A stretch of DNA of 64,000 nucleotides. It comes from Pseudomonas sp. RIT-PI-S (lineage in GTDB: Bacteria > Pseudomonadota > Gammaproteobacteria > Pseudomonadales > Pseudomonadaceae). The DNA lies in NCBI RefSeq assembly GCF_025642975.1, contig NZ_JANZKJ010000001.1, positions 62,001 to 126,000 on the forward strand, read 5' to 3'. A program made the position numbers and the translations under genes. Positions 1-10,120 of this stretch are shown in pieces (position 1 is the stretch's first letter; each line of letters starts with the position of its first letter). The notes under the pieces were generated by a model that had not been told where the DNA came from, ran no database searches, and saw only the letters and a program-made list of their open reading frames with translations.

Positions 1-926
1 GCTGGGCTCAGCGCCCAACCGCCATGCATGAACTGCAAGCCGCTGCCGCCATCGGCCAGATGGGCCTGGTGCAGGCCTGGGAGTCCAGCTTCGCCCAGCA
101 CCAGCGCCGCACAGCGCAGATCCTGCTAACCCACGACGACCTCTCCGATCGCAAACGTTACCTCAACGCACGCAGCACCTTGCGGGCCCTGGTGGAGCTG
201 AGCGTGATTCCGGTGATCAACGAGAACGACACCGTGGTTACCGATGAAATCCGCTTCGGCGACAACGACACGTTGGCGGCGTTAGTGGCCAACCTGGTCG
301 AGGCTGACCTGTTGGTGATCCTCACTGATCGCGACGGCATGTTCGATGCAGACCCGCGCAACAACCCTGATGCCCAGTTGATTCACGAGGCCCGCGCCGA
401 TGACCCGACCCTCGATGCCGTGGCCGGTGGTACCGGCGGCGCGCTGGGGCGTGGCGGGATGCAGACCAAGCTGCGCGCGGCACGTCTGGCAGCCCGCTCC
501 GGTGCTCATACGTTGATCGTGGGCGGGCGCATCGAGCGCGTGCTCGATCGGCTCAAGGCAGGCGAACGCCTGGGTACCTTGCTGTCGCCGGAGCGCGGCA
601 TGCTCGCAGCGCGCAAGCAGTGGCTGGCCGGGCACCTGCAAACCCGCGGTACTCTACAGTTAGATGATGGCGCGGTGCAGGCGCTGCGCGCGGCCAGCAA
701 GAGCCTGTTGCCCGTGGGGGTCAAAGGTGTGCAGGGTGGCTTCCGGCGCGGCGAAATGGTCGTCTGCGTGGCCCCGGACGGCTCGGAAGTGGCCCGCGGC
801 TTGAGTAATTACAGCGCCGCCGAAGCGCAGAAGATCATCGGGCAACCGTCCGACGCCATTCATGGCTTGCTGGGCTACATGGCCGAGCCAGAGCTGATCC
901 ATCGCGACAACCTGATTCTGGTGTGA
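1..926 (+). CDS. proB: Glutamate 5-kinase, 5'-truncated by window edge
   Basis: Phosphorylates glutamate to glutamyl-5-phosphate, the first step of proline synthesis in the cytoplasm. The reading frame is already open at base 3 and runs to TGA at 924-926, so the true start lies upstream. The ATG at 24 is internal, because residues before it read as normal ProB. What remains is most of the amino-acid kinase domain (FGDND and [13 protein letters not shown] segments, and the [15 protein letters not shown] nucleotide-binding loop), followed by a C-terminal PUA domain over roughly the last 80 residues. The next gene starts 8 bases after the stop. Confidence 0.96.
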   Translation, partial: WAQRPTAMHELQAAAAIGQMGLVQAWESSFAQHQRRTAQILLTHDDLSDRKRYLNARSTLRALVELSVIPVINENDTVVTDEIRFGDNDTLAALVANLVEADLLVILTDRDGMFDADPRNNPDAQLIHEARADDPTLDAVAGGTGGALGRGGMQTKLRAARLAARSGAHTLIVGGRIERVLDRLKAGERLGTLLSPERGMLAARKQWLAGHLQTRGTLQLDDGAVQALRAASKSLLPVGVKGVQGGFRRGEMVVCVAPDGSEVARGLSNYSAAEAQKIIGQPSDAIHGLLGYMAEPELIHRDNLILV

Positions 927-934
927 GGCTGAGT

Positions 935-1396
935 ATGAAAGGTTTGCGTACCCTGATCTTGGCTGCGGCCTTCGCTCCTTTGCTCGCCCAGGCCGAGCAG
1001 GTGGGTGAGGTGTCGACCGTGTTCAAGTTCCTCGGCCCCAATGACCGCATTGTGGTCGAGGCTTTCGACGATCCCAAGGTCGAGGGCGTGACCTGCTATT
1101 TGTCGCGCGCCAAAACGGGCGGCGTGAAGGGTGGCCTGGGGTTGGCCGAAGACCGTGCCGAGGCGTCCATCGCCTGTCGCCAGGTCGGCCCCGTGCGCTT
1201 TGCTCAGCCGTTGAAAGATGGCGAGGAGGTCTTCAAGGAGCGTACCTCGCTGGTATTCAAGACCATGCAAGTGGTGCGCTTCTTCGACACCAAGCGTAAT
1301 ACGCTGGTGTACCTGGTTTATAGCGACCGGCTGATCGAGGGCAGCCCGCAGAACGCGGTGACGGCGATCCCGATCCTGCCCTGGCCGGTTCGCTGA
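935..1396 (+). CDS. creA: CreA family periplasmic protein
   Basis: A 153-residue CreA/DUF (YjjB-type creA) family protein of unknown biochemical role. It opens with a Sec signal peptide: MKGLR, a hydrophobic run, then cleavage after LAQA before EQVGEVS. The conserved core is [28 protein letters not shown] and SIACRQVGP, with two cysteines able to form a disulphide. A GTG at 923 is in frame, but it overlaps the proB stop and lengthens the signal peptide. ATG 935 has a GAGG six bases upstream and is preferred. It follows proB closely and may be cotranscribed. Confidence 0.85.
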   Translation: MKGLRTLILAAAFAPLLAQAEQVGEVSTVFKFLGPNDRIVVEAFDDPKVEGVTCYLSRAKTGGVKGGLGLAEDRAEASIACRQVGPVRFAQPLKDGEEVFKERTSLVFKTMQVVRFFDTKRNTLVYLVYSDRLIEGSPQNAVTAIPILPWPVR

Positions 1397-1585
1397 GCCT
1401 GTAGGGATTCTGTGGATCTTTCTCGGTCTGATGGCTTGCAGCGCTAGGCTTGCCAGTGACTGGCCTCATAACGGTACGCCCTTGCCGCTTGTCGTGGGGT
1501 TGGCGCTCGCCAGCGAGCCTGAATGCTCTGATCCTGGGCTTTGCCAGCTGGCCGGCCCTGGTTCCACCGGTATTTGCCAGGCAAC

Positions 1586-1614
1586 AAAAAACCGGCCACA
1601 GGGGCCGGTTTTTT
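1586..1614 (-). terminator. Rho-independent terminator of rpsT
   Basis: Perfect stem ACCGGCC (1591-1597) / GGCCGGT (1603-1609) with an A-run on the left flank and a T-run on the right, so it can work in both directions. It lies directly after the rpsT stop on the minus strand. The rest of the 1397-1628 gap shows no gene. Confidence 0.88.
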
Positions 1615-1628
1615 ATGAAGCGCGTTGC

Positions 1629-1907
1629 TTAGGCAGCAGCGGCGGTCTTCAGGGCCTTGATGTGGCCATTCAGACGGCTCTTGTGACGGGCAGCCTTGTT
1701 CTTGTGGATGATGCCCTTGTCGGCCATACGGTCGATAACAGGCACAGCCAGGGTGTAGGCAGCTTGCGCTTTCTCGGCGTCTTTGGTGTCGATCGCTTTG
1801 ACTACGTTCTTGATGTAGGTACGAACCATCGAACGCAGGCTGGCGTTGTGGCTGCGACGCTTCTCAGCCTGTTTTGCACGTTTTTTGGCGGAAGGTGAGT
1901 TGGCCAC
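1629..1907 (-). CDS. rpsT: 30S ribosomal protein S20
   Basis: A 92-residue basic, alpha-helical protein that binds 16S rRNA during small-subunit assembly. It starts [18 protein letters not shown], which is the S20 signature, and has the usual family length. A GAGGAGCTC segment before the ATG (minus strand) serves as ribosome binding site. It is monocistronic, with its own promoter (1958-1986) and terminator (1586-1614), and is divergent from murJ. Confidence 0.97.
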   Translation of the reverse strand: MANSPSAKKRAKQAEKRRSHNASLRSMVRTYIKNVVKAIDTKDAEKAQAAYTLAVPVIDRMADKGIIHKNKAARHKSRLNGHIKALKTAAAA

Positions 1908-1957
1908 CGTCGAGCTCCTCGAAAGACTTGGGTAATAGCAAACAAATAAGGCCGCGA

Positions 1958-1986
1958 ATCATGCCGACGCGCGTGGGTAATGTCAA
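1958..1986 (-). promoter_or_regulatory. sigma70 promoter of rpsT
   Basis: On the minus strand, -35 TTGACA (1986-1981) and -10 CATGAT (1963-1958) are separated by exactly 17 bases. Transcription would begin near 1951, about 45 bases before the rpsT start codon. Confidence 0.65.
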
Positions 1987-2105
1987 GGGATAGCGCCTTG
2001 TATTCCTGATGATTTAAGGACGAACGGTGCTGAGCGGAAAACCTTTCCTTCCACAGCGCGGGCTGTACACTTTCGGCTTTTTGCCCAATAGCGCAAACCA
2101 TCTCC

Positions 2106-3644
2106 ATGAACCTGCTCAAATCCCTGGCCGCGGTCAGTTCCATTACCATGATATCCCGGGTGCTGGGTTTCGTACGCGACACCCTGGTCGCGCGGATCTT
2201 CGGCGCCGGCATGGCCACGGACGCCTTCTTCATCGCCTTCAAGCTGCCGAATCTGCTGCGGCGCATTTTCGCCGAAGGCGCCTTCTCCCAGGCATTCGTG
2301 CCGATTCTCGCTGAGTATCGGCAACAGCAAGGCGACGAGGCCGCACGTACCTTTACCGCTTATGTGGCGGGGTTGCTGACCCTCGCACTGGCCGTGGTCA
2401 CCGCATTGGGCATGCTTGCCGCCCCCTGGGTCATCTGGCTGACGGCCCCCGGGTTCGCCGATACGCCCGAAAAATTCGAACTCACCAGCTCGCTGCTTCG
2501 GGTCACCTTCCCTTATATATTGCTGATCTCGCTGTCATCCCTGGCCGGGGCCATCCTCAATACCTGGAACCGTTTTTCGGTGCCGGCTTTCACACCCACG
2601 TTACTCAACGTTGCGATGATCGGCTTCGCGCTGTTTCTCACGCCCTATTTCCATCCACCGGTCATGGCGTTGGCCTGGTCGGTGCTGGCGGGCGGGCTGG
2701 CGCAGTTGCTCTACCAACTGCCGCACCTGAAAAAAATCGGCATGCTGGTACTGCCCCGGCTAAGCCTGCGGCACACCGGGGCATTGCGTGTGCTCAAGCA
2801 GATGGGGCCGGCCATTCTGGGCGTTTCGGTCAGTCAGATCTCGCTGATCATCAACACCATCTTTGCATCGTTCCTGGTTGCTGGTTCCGTTTCCTGGATG
2901 TATTACGCCGATCGCCTGATGGAGCTGCCGTCGGGCGTGCTTGGGGTGGCTTTGGGTACGATCCTGCTGCCAACATTGGCGCGCACCTATGCGAACAAGG
3001 ACCGCCAGGAGTATTCGCGTATCCTGGACTGGGGCCTGCGTCTGTGCTTCCTGTTGGTGCTCCCGTGTGCGGTGGCGCTGGGGGTGCTGGCCGAGCCGTT
3101 GACAGTGGCGCTGTTCCAATACGGCCGCTTCGATGCCTTCGATGCCGCGATGACCCAGCGCGCGCTCATGGCTTATTCAGTCGGGCTGCTGGGCATCATC
3201 CTGATCAAGGTGCTGGCCCCAGGCTTCTATGCCCAGCAAAACATCCGCACACCGGTAAAGATTGCCATCAGCACATTAGTGGCTACTCAGCTGTTCAACC
3301 TGGCCCTGATCGGGCCGCTCAAGCACGCGGGCCTGGCCTTGGCGATCAGCGGCGGAGCGACCCTCAACGCCGGGCTCTTGTATTGGCAGTTGCGCCGCCA
3401 GCGAATGTTCCAGCCGCAACCGGGCTGGCTCGGCTTTCTGTTGCGCCTGGGCATAGCGGTCGCTGCCATGAGCGGGGTGCTGCTGGGGCTGATGGCAGTG
3501 ATGCCGCCCTGGGCTGATGGCGCTATGCTCGAACGCTTCGCCCGCCTCGGTGTGCTGGTGGTGGCTGGCGCAGGGACCTATTTCCTGGCGCTATTGGCCA
3601 TGGGGATGCGCCTGCGCCAGTTCGCTCGTCGGGGGCTGCATTGA
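2106..3644 (+). CDS. murJ: Lipid II flippase MurJ (MviN)
   Basis: Flips lipid II across the inner membrane for peptidoglycan synthesis. The 512-residue product has the family length and about 14 hydrophobic segments. N-terminal hallmarks are [19 protein letters not shown] and [26 protein letters not shown]; the cavity arginines typical of MurJ lie in these segments. No strong Shine-Dalgarno sequence precedes ATG 2106 (upstream AAACCATCTCC), but the N-terminus aligns with the family start. Confidence 0.96.
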   Translation: MNLLKSLAAVSSITMISRVLGFVRDTLVARIFGAGMATDAFFIAFKLPNLLRRIFAEGAFSQAFVPILAEYRQQQGDEAARTFTAYVAGLLTLALAVVTALGMLAAPWVIWLTAPGFADTPEKFELTSSLLRVTFPYILLISLSSLAGAILNTWNRFSVPAFTPTLLNVAMIGFALFLTPYFHPPVMALAWSVLAGGLAQLLYQLPHLKKIGMLVLPRLSLRHTGALRVLKQMGPAILGVSVSQISLIINTIFASFLVAGSVSWMYYADRLMELPSGVLGVALGTILLPTLARTYANKDRQEYSRILDWGLRLCFLLVLPCAVALGVLAEPLTVALFQYGRFDAFDAAMTQRALMAYSVGLLGIILIKVLAPGFYAQQNIRTPVKIAISTLVATQLFNLALIGPLKHAGLALAISGGATLNAGLLYWQLRRQRMFQPQPGWLGFLLRLGIAVAAMSGVLLGLMAVMPPWADGAMLERFARLGVLVVAGAGTYFLALLAMGMRLRQFARRGLH

Positions 3645-3731
3645 AATTCCCCGCGCCTGCCCGAATATCGGTTTCATCGGGCGATGGCCGCTTGCCTGCG
3701 CTGTTGCCTGTCGTCCGTGCCCGGGTGTGGT

Positions 3732-3737
3732 TATAAT
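3732..3737 (+). promoter_or_regulatory. Candidate -10 box before ribF
   Basis: A perfect TATAAT lies 29 bases before the preferred ribF start. No good -35 is seen at 16-18 bases, so this is a tentative promoter. A transcript beginning near 3744 would leave almost no leader for the alternative ATG at 3748, which favours ATG 3766. Confidence 0.4.
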
Positions 3738-3765
3738 CGGCGACTTTATGAGCAAGAAGCGCGCT

Positions 3766-4692
3766 ATGCAGCTGGTTCGAGGCCTTCACAACCTGCGCCC
3801 CCATCATCGGGGCTGTGTCGCCACCATAGGTAATTTCGACGGAGTGCACAGGGGCCACCAGGCCATCCTCAAGCGCTTGCGCGAACGTGCCCAGGAGCTT
3901 GGCGTGCCGAGCTGCGTGGTGATCTTCGAGCCGCAGCCCCGTGAATACTTCAGCCCGGACACCGCTCCGGCGCGGCTGTCGCGGCTGCGCGACAAGCTCG
4001 AGCTGCTGGCCGCCGAGGGCATCGACCGGGTGTTGTGCCTGGCATTCAACCAGCGCTTGCGCAGCCTCAGCGCGGCCGAGTTCGTCGACACCGTGCTGGT
4101 GGCAGGGCTGGGCGTGCGGCATCTGGAGGTCGGCGACGACTTCCGCTTCGGTTGCGACCGCCTGGGGGACTTCGACTTCCTCGTCGAGGCCGCTCGCACG
4201 CAGGGCTTCACCCTGGAAGCAGCACGCACGGTCGAGGAAGACGGCGTGCGTGTCAGTAGCACCCAGGTTCGCAGGGCGCTGGCCGCGGGGGATTTCACCC
4301 AGGCCGAGCGCCTGCTGGGCCGGCCGTTTCGCATCGGCGGGCGAGTGTTGCACGGGCAGAAGCTGGCCCGCCAGTTGGGTTGGCCAACAGCCAATGTGCA
4401 GCTCAAGCGGCGTCGGGCGCCCTTCACCGGGGTGTACCTGGTGAGCGCAATGCTGGACGGGCGCGCCTGGCCGGGCGTTGCCAATATCGGGGTTCGCCCC
4501 ACGGTCGCCGGCGATGGCCGGCCCCATCTGGAGATTCACTTGCTGGACTTCGCTGGCGATCTGTATGGCCGGCGCTTGACGGTGGAATTCCACCACAAGC
4601 TGCGTGATGAGCAGCGTTTCGCCTCACTGGAGGCGTTGAAGTCGGCGATCGATGCGGACGTCGCCGCCGCCCGTGCCCACTGGCAGGGCTAA
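3766..4692 (+). CDS. ribF: Bifunctional riboflavin kinase / FAD synthetase
   Basis: Converts riboflavin to FMN and FMN to FAD. Of 308 residues, the N-terminal half is the nucleotidyltransferase, with the HxGH-type motif in TIGNFDGVHRGHQAIL. The C-terminal half is the riboflavin kinase (GRPFRIGGRVLHGQKLARQ, then GWPTANV). The open frame extends far upstream into murJ. ATG 3766 (MQLVRGLHNL) matches the usual Pseudomonas start, and ATG 3748 is an in-frame alternative. It is followed closely by ileS. Confidence 0.95.
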   Translation: MQLVRGLHNLRPHHRGCVATIGNFDGVHRGHQAILKRLRERAQELGVPSCVVIFEPQPREYFSPDTAPARLSRLRDKLELLAAEGIDRVLCLAFNQRLRSLSAAEFVDTVLVAGLGVRHLEVGDDFRFGCDRLGDFDFLVEAARTQGFTLEAARTVEEDGVRVSSTQVRRALAAGDFTQAERLLGRPFRIGGRVLHGQKLARQLGWPTANVQLKRRRAPFTGVYLVSAMLDGRAWPGVANIGVRPTVAGDGRPHLEIHLLDFAGDLYGRRLTVEFHHKLRDEQRFASLEALKSAIDADVAAARAHWQG

Positions 4693-4713
4693 CCGCCTAA
4701 TGAAGAGCCTGAA

Positions 4714-7545
4714 ATGACCGATTACAAAGCCACGCTAAACCTTCCGGACACCGCCTTCCCTATGAAGGCCGGCCTGCCCCAGCGCGAGCCGCAGATACTG
4801 CAGCGCTGGGACAGCATTGGCCTGTACCAGAAGCTGCGTGAAATTGGCAAGGATCGGCCCAAGTTCGTGTTGCATGATGGCCCGCCCTATGCCAACGGCA
4901 GCATCCATATCGGTCATGCGGTCAACAAGATTCTCAAGGACATGATCATCCGCTCGCGCACCCTGGCCGGCTTCGATGCCCCCTACGTGCCGGGCTGGGA
5001 TTGCCATGGCCTGCCCATCGAGCACAAGGTGGAAGTCACCCACGGCAAGGGCCTGCCCGCGGACAAAACCCGCGAGCTATGCCGTGCCTATGCCGCCGAG
5101 CAGATCGAAGAGCAAAAAGCCGGCTTCATCCGCTTGGGCGTTCTCGGCGACTGGAGCAACCCCTACAAGACCATGAGCTTCGTCAACGAGGCAGGGGAAA
5201 TCCGCGCCCTCGCCGAGATGGTCCGTGGTGGCTTCGTGTTCAAGGGGCTCAAGCCGGTGAACTGGTGCTTCGACTGCGGCTCGGCGCTCGCCGAGGCTGA
5301 AGTCGAATATGCCGACAAGAAATCCTCGACCATCGACGTTGCCTTCCCGATCGCCGACCAGGCGGCACTGGCTGATGCCTTTGGCCTGCCCGGCCTGGAA
5401 AAGCCCGCCGCAATCGTGATCTGGACCACCACGCCTTGGACCATCCCGGCCAATCAGGCGCTGAACGTTCACCCGGAATTCACCTATGCACTGGTGGATG
5501 TGGGTGACCGCCTGCTGATCCTGGCCGAGGAGCTGGTAGAGGCCTGCCTGCTGCGCTACGGCCGCGAGGGCGTGGTCATCGCCACCGCACCGGGCGCCGC
5601 CCTGGAAAAAATCCACTTCCATCATCCGTTCTACGAGCGCTTGTCACCCGTTTACCTCGCCGAATACGTCGAGCTGGGCGCCGGTACTGGCGTTGTGCAC
5701 TCTGCCCCAGCTTATGGCGAGGACGACTTCGTTACCTGCAAGCGCTACGGCATGCATAACGACGACATTCTCACCCCTGTGCAGAGTAATGGGGTGTACG
5801 TGGACAGCCTGCCGTTCTTCGGCGGCCAGTTCATCTGGAAGGCTGGCGCCGCGATCATCGACAAGCTGGCCGAAGTCGGTGCGTTGATGCATAGCGAAAC
5901 CATCACCCACAGCTACATGCACTGCTGGCGCCACAAAACCCCGCTGATCTACCGCGCCACCGCGCAGTGGTTCGTGGGCATGGACAAGCAGCCGGTGGTC
6001 GGTGACACCCTGCGCTTACGTGCGCTCAAGGCTATCGAGCAAACCCAGTTCGTACCCGATTGGGGCCAGGCGCGGTTGCACTCGATGATCGCCAATCGCC
6101 CAGACTGGTGCATCTCGCGGCAGCGCAACTGGGGCGTGCCGATTCCGTTCTTCCTGCACAAGCAAACCGGCGAGTTGCACCCACGCACCGTGGAGCTGAT
6201 GGAAGAAGTGGCCCAGCGTGTGGAGCAGGAAGGCATCGAGGCCTGGTTCAAGCTTGGCGCCGAGGAATTGCTGGGCGCCGAAGCCGCCGACTACGAAAAG
6301 ATCAGTGACACGCTGGACGTGTGGTTCGACTCCGGCACCACCCATTGGCACGTGCTGCGCGGTTCGCACCCAATGGGCCACGAGCAAGGGCCCCGCGCCG
6401 ATCTGTACCTGGAAGGTAGCGACCAGCATCGTGGCTGGTTCCACTCGTCCCTGCTGACCGGTTGCGCCATCGACGACCACGCGCCGTACCGCGAGCTGCT
6501 CACCCACGGCTTCACCGTGGACGAGAACGGCCGCAAGATGTCCAAGTCGCTGGGCAATACGGTCGCGCCCCAGAAGGTCAGCGACACCCTTGGCGCCGAC
6601 ATCATGCGCCTGTGGGTCGCCTCGACCGACTATTCGGGCGAAATGGCCGTGTCCGAACAGATCCTCCAGCGCAGCGCCGATGCTTACCGGCGTATCCGCA
6701 ACACCGCGCGCTTCCTGCTTTCCAACCTCAGCGGCTTCGACCCGGCCAAAGACCTGCTGCCACCGGAGAGCATGCTGGCCCTGGACCGTTGGGCGGTGGA
6801 CCGCGCGCTGCTGCTGCAACGCGAGCTGGAAGAGCATTACCAGGCGTACCGCTTCTGGAACGTGTACTCCAAGGTGCACAACTTCTGCGTGCAGGAGCTG
6901 GGCGGCTTCTACCTGGACATCATCAAGGACCGCCAGTACACCACCGCCGCCGACAGCGTGGCGCGCCGCTCCTGCCAGACGGCGCTGTTCCATATCGCCG
7001 AGGCCCTGGTGCGCTGGATCGCGCCGATCCTGGCCTTCACCGCGGACGAAATCTGGGAATACCTGCCCGGCGAGCGCAACGAATCGGTCATGCTCAACGG
7101 CGCCTATACCGGGCTGAACGAGTTGCCAGAGGGGCAGGAGCTGAACCGTGCTTTCTGGGATAGCGTGATGGCGGTCAAGGCGTCCGTGAACAAGGAGCTG
7201 GAAAACCAGCGCACGGCCAAGGTCATTGGCGGTAACTTGCAGGCGGAAGTAACCCTTTACGCCGACGAAGCCGTGCAGGGCGACCTGAGCAAGTTGGGCA
7301 ACGAGCTGCGCTTCGTGCTGATTACCTCCAAGGCAACCCTGGCGCCGTTTGCTGCGGCACCGGCCGACGCGGTCGCCACCGAAGTGGGTGGGCTCAAGCT
7401 CAAGGTGGTCAAGTCCACCAACCCCAAATGCGCGCGCTGCTGGCACTTCGTCGAGGACGTTGGCGCCAACCCCGAGCACCCGGACATCTGCGGCCGTTGT
7501 GTAAGCAACATAAGCGGCAGCGGCGAGGAGCGTCACTATGCCTAA
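4714..7545 (+). CDS. ileS: Isoleucyl-tRNA synthetase
   Basis: Charges tRNA-Ile. The 943-residue class I synthetase has the HIGH motif in [12 protein letters not shown] (about residue 66-72), the KMSKS loop in [11 protein letters not shown], an editing domain between them ([12 protein letters not shown]), and a C-terminal zinc finger CARCWH...CGRC. Length and zinc site are those of the bacterial (mupirocin-sensitive type) IleS. Its last 8 bases overlap lspA, so the two are translationally coupled. Confidence 0.98.
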   Translation: MTDYKATLNLPDTAFPMKAGLPQREPQILQRWDSIGLYQKLREIGKDRPKFVLHDGPPYANGSIHIGHAVNKILKDMIIRSRTLAGFDAPYVPGWDCHGLPIEHKVEVTHGKGLPADKTRELCRAYAAEQIEEQKAGFIRLGVLGDWSNPYKTMSFVNEAGEIRALAEMVRGGFVFKGLKPVNWCFDCGSALAEAEVEYADKKSSTIDVAFPIADQAALADAFGLPGLEKPAAIVIWTTTPWTIPANQALNVHPEFTYALVDVGDRLLILAEELVEACLLRYGREGVVIATAPGAALEKIHFHHPFYERLSPVYLAEYVELGAGTGVVHSAPAYGEDDFVTCKRYGMHNDDILTPVQSNGVYVDSLPFFGGQFIWKAGAAIIDKLAEVGALMHSETITHSYMHCWRHKTPLIYRATAQWFVGMDKQPVVGDTLRLRALKAIEQTQFVPDWGQARLHSMIANRPDWCISRQRNWGVPIPFFLHKQTGELHPRTVELMEEVAQRVEQEGIEAWFKLGAEELLGAEAADYEKISDTLDVWFDSGTTHWHVLRGSHPMGHEQGPRADLYLEGSDQHRGWFHSSLLTGCAIDDHAPYRELLTHGFTVDENGRKMSKSLGNTVAPQKVSDTLGADIMRLWVASTDYSGEMAVSEQILQRSADAYRRIRNTARFLLSNLSGFDPAKDLLPPESMLALDRWAVDRALLLQRELEEHYQAYRFWNVYSKVHNFCVQELGGFYLDIIKDRQYTTAADSVARRSCQTALFHIAEALVRWIAPILAFTADEIWEYLPGERNESVMLNGAYTGLNELPEGQELNRAFWDSVMAVKASVNKELENQRTAKVIGGNLQAEVTLYADEAVQGDLSKLGNELRFVLITSKATLAPFAAAPADAVATEVGGLKLKVVKSTNPKCARCWHFVEDVGANPEHPDICGRCVSNISGSGEERHYA

Positions 7546-8047
7546 CGCGGCAGGGCGCTTTGGGCGCCTGGGGCGGCTGTGGTTGAGCGTGCTGGTAGTG
7601 GTGCTGGACCAGGCGGCCAAATACTGGTTCGACCACAACCTCTATGAAGGGCAGCGCATGACGGTCATTCCAGGCCTGTTCGACTGGGTGCTGGCCTACA
7701 ACCGAGGCGCGGCGTTCAGCTTCCTGGCCGATCATTCCGGTTGGCAGCGCTGGCTGTTCTCCGTGATCGCGATAGTGGTAAGCGTGGTGCTGGTGGTCTG
7801 GCTCAAACGCCTGGGCCGTACTGACACGTGGCTGGCTATCGCCCTGGCGCTGGTGCTCGGCGGCGCTATCGGCAACCTCTATGACCGTATCGTGCTGGGC
7901 CACGTGGTGGACTTCATATTGGTCTACTGGAACCAGCATTACTTCCCCGCATTCAACCTGGCCGACAGTGCCATTTCCGTAGGCGCGGCCATGTTGGCCC
8001 TGGACATGTTCAAGAGCAAGAAAGCCGGAGAAGCCGTCCATGACTGA
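7538..8047 (+). CDS. lspA: Lipoprotein signal peptidase (signal peptidase II)
   Basis: Inner-membrane aspartyl protease that removes signal peptides from prolipoproteins after diacylglyceryl transfer. It has 169 residues with four membrane segments. The catalytic aspartates lie in GNLYDR and HVVDFI, and the conserved [10 protein letters not shown] segment is present. It overlaps ileS upstream by 8 bases and fkpB downstream by 8 bases, the conserved proteobacterial ileS-lspA-fkpB-ispH operon. Confidence 0.97.
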   Translation: MPNAAGRFGRLGRLWLSVLVVVLDQAAKYWFDHNLYEGQRMTVIPGLFDWVLAYNRGAAFSFLADHSGWQRWLFSVIAIVVSVVLVVWLKRLGRTDTWLAIALALVLGGAIGNLYDRIVLGHVVDFILVYWNQHYFPAFNLADSAISVGAAMLALDMFKSKKAGEAVHD

Positions 8048-8477
8048 TGTACGCATTGGCCAAAACACCCAGGTAACGCTGCACTTCGCACTGCACCTGG
8101 AAGACGGTAACACCGTGGACAGCACCTTCGACAAGGCACCAGCCACGTTCAAGGTCGGCGATGGCAATTTGCTTCCTGGCTTCGAGAACGCACTCTTCGG
8201 GCTCAAGGCTGGGGATAAGCGCGACTTGAGCGTGCCGCCGGAGAACGCTTTCGGCCAACCCAACCCGCAGAACCTGCAGATCATGCCGCGGAGCCAGTTC
8301 CAGGACATGGAGCTGGCCGAAGGCTTGCTGGTGATCTTTAACGACGCGGCAAACGCCGAGTTGCCAGGCATCGTCAAGGCCCTCGACGATCAGCAGGTGA
8401 CGGTAGACTTCAATCATCCGCTGGCCGGTAAAACCTTACGGTTCGAAGTCCAGATCATCGACGTCCAGGCTCTTTGA
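8040..8477 (+). CDS. fkpB: FKBP-type peptidyl-prolyl isomerase (SlpA-like)
   Basis: A 145-residue FKBP-fold prolyl cis-trans isomerase and likely chaperone. It shows the FKBP core ([39 protein letters not shown]) with an IF (insert-in-flap) domain around [12 protein letters not shown]...FQDME, as in E. coli FkpB/SlpA. There is no signal peptide, so it is cytoplasmic. It overlaps lspA and precedes ispH by 35 bases. Confidence 0.93.
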   Translation: MTDVRIGQNTQVTLHFALHLEDGNTVDSTFDKAPATFKVGDGNLLPGFENALFGLKAGDKRDLSVPPENAFGQPNPQNLQIMPRSQFQDMELAEGLLVIFNDAANAELPGIVKALDDQQVTVDFNHPLAGKTLRFEVQIIDVQAL

Positions 8478-8512
8478 GCCAACCCAACAGGCGCAGCGCC
8501 GCGGAGCCCTCC

Positions 8513-9460
8513 ATGCACATCAAACTCGCCAACCCCCGCGGCTTCTGCGCGGGCGTGGACCGAGCCATCGAGATCGTCAACCGCGCGCTGGAAGTGTTCG
8601 GCCCGCCCATCTACGTGCGCCACGAAGTGGTGCATAACAAGTTCGTGGTGGCAGACCTACGCAACCGTGGCGCAGTGTTCGTCGAGGAGCTCGACCAGGT
8701 ACCGGATAACGTCATCGTGATCTTCAGCGCGCATGGGGTTTCCCAGGCAGTGCGCCAGGAAGCGGCTGGCCGCGGTCTGAAGGTGTTCGATGCCACCTGC
8801 CCGCTGGTGACCAAGGTGCATATCGAGGTCGCCCGTTACAGCCGCGACGGTCGCGAAACGATCCTGATCGGTCACGAGGGGCACCCCGAGGTCGAGGGCA
8901 CCATGGGCCAGTATGACGCCAGCAACGGCGGCGCCATCTACTTGGTGGAAGACGAAGCCGACGTGGCCACCTTGCAGGTGCGCAACCCGGACAGCCTCGC
9001 CTTCGTGACCCAGACCACGCTGTCGATGGACGACACCAGCCGGGTGATCGACGCCCTGCGCGCGCGCTTCCCCAACATTGGTGGGCCGCGCAAGGACGAC
9101 ATCTGCTACGCCACCCAGAACCGCCAGGACGCAGTCAAGCAACTGGCCAGCGAATGCGACTTGGTATTGGTAGTTGGCAGCCCTAACAGCTCTAACTCCA
9201 ACCGCTTGCGCGAGCTGGCCGAGCGCATGGACACCCCGGCATACCTGATCGACGGCGCTGAAGACATGCAACAGAGCTGGTTCGAGGGGGTAGGGCAGGT
9301 GGGTATTACCGCCGGCGCCTCGGCCCCGGAAGTGCTGGTACGTGGCGTTATCCAACAGCTACAAGCCTGGGGTGCCACCGACGCGGACGAGTTGGCCGGG
9401 CGCGAGGAGAACATTACGTTCTCGATGCCCAAGGAACTACGGGTCAAGACCCTGAGCTGA
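8513..9460 (+). CDS. ispH: 4-hydroxy-3-methylbut-2-enyl diphosphate reductase
   Basis: Last enzyme of the MEP isoprenoid pathway; it makes IPP and DMAPP through a [4Fe-4S] cluster. The 315-residue protein starts [18 protein letters not shown], and the three cluster cysteines lie in GFCAGV, DATCPLV and DDICYAT. The [10 protein letters not shown] substrate loop is present. A TTG at 8474 is in frame, but ATG 8513 with an upstream GGAG fits the family N-terminus. Its 3' end converges on and overlaps the fimT stop by 17 bases. Confidence 0.97.
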   Translation: MHIKLANPRGFCAGVDRAIEIVNRALEVFGPPIYVRHEVVHNKFVVADLRNRGAVFVEELDQVPDNVIVIFSAHGVSQAVRQEAAGRGLKVFDATCPLVTKVHIEVARYSRDGRETILIGHEGHPEVEGTMGQYDASNGGAIYLVEDEADVATLQVRNPDSLAFVTQTTLSMDDTSRVIDALRARFPNIGGPRKDDICYATQNRQDAVKQLASECDLVLVVGSPNSSNSNRLRELAERMDTPAYLIDGAEDMQQSWFEGVGQVGITAGASAPEVLVRGVIQQLQAWGATDADELAGREENITFSMPKELRVKTLS

Positions 9461-9986
9461 GCGGGCATAGCGCAGTGGGCGCGCCGTCTCGGGTGACCCG
9501 CACCCGGCCGGTGCGCGCGATCACCACTCGCCGATGATCGCTGCGGTCGGCTTCGCATAGGTGAAAGGTGCCTGCCAGGGCGCCTCGGTTGGGCAAGCGC
9601 GGTACCCCCAGGTGATCGAAGGCGATTTGCTCGCTCAGGTTCTGGCTCGGTACCACGCTGATCGGCCAAGGGCCGGCGCGGTTGAGGATGACCGGGTTGC
9701 GTGGGTCCGCCGGCCCCTGGCCACTTTCATCGACTACCATGCGCCATCCATTGGCCCACTGGCCACCCAAAGGTTGCAGGATCACGATACGGTTGCGCTG
9801 CACCGCTTCGAAGCGGGCGCTACGCAGGCCGCTGGCCAGTTCATTGGCGAATGCCAGCCGGCGTTGTTCGGTGATCAATGCGGAAAAGGCAGGAACTGCC
9901 AGGTTGGCTAGAACCGCGAGCACTGCCACCACAATGAGCAGGTCCAGCAGCGTCAGGCCCAGGGCGGGTTTAATGCTGGGGGGCAT
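9444..9986 (-). CDS. fimT: FimT-like minor pseudopilin (GspH/FimT family)
   Basis: A 180-residue type IV pilus pseudopilin. Its ten-residue leader ends in glycine and the mature protein starts [12 protein letters not shown], so position 5 is Asp instead of the usual Glu (codon GAC at 9942-9944). A GspH-type C-terminal domain follows. The tail holds [21 protein letters not shown] matches the GRxR motif reported for DNA-binding FimT proteins, a feature FimU here lacks. ATG 9986 has AAGGATG upstream; a longer open frame reaches 10121. The gene is divergent from fimU, whereas the rest of the minor pilins run on the plus strand. Confidence 0.82.
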   Translation of the reverse strand: MPPSIKPALGLTLLDLLIVVAVLAVLANLAVPAFSALITEQRRLAFANELASGLRSARFEAVQRNRIVILQPLGGQWANGWRMVVDESGQGPADPRNPVILNRAGPWPISVVPSQNLSEQIAFDHLGVPRLPNRGALAGTFHLCEADRSDHRRVVIARTGRVRVTRDGAPTALCPLSSGS

Positions 9987-10063
9987 GGGATCATCCTTGA
10001 TAAAATTTTGCGCGACCGGCGCATCCAATGCGCTGGTTCTGCTGAAATAACCGTATATGCTTT

Positions 10064-10085
10064 GCCCAGTAGTCCGACGCTGGGC
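10064..10085. promoter_or_regulatory. Inverted repeat between fimT and fimU
   Basis: GCCCAG (10064-10069) and CTGGGC (10080-10085) form a perfect inverted repeat spaced 10 bases within the divergent fimT/fimU promoter region. A TATAGT at 10091-10096 could be the fimU -10 box. The regulator is not known; an operator role is inferred from position only. Confidence 0.35.
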
Positions 10086-10120
10086 TGGTTTATAGTCGGC
10101 GCGTCGAGGTGGAGAGTGCA

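Noticed and set aside
923-934. GTG 923 as the start of creA
   Set aside because: ATG 935 has correct spacing to GAGG and gives a normal signal peptide.
1431-1898. Plus-strand frame across rpsT and its terminator
   Set aside because: Antisense to a certain ribosomal protein gene and reads through an intrinsic terminator.
6016-7638. Minus-strand 540-codon open frame
   Set aside because: Shadow of ileS on the opposite strand; GC-rich codon bias keeps the frame open.
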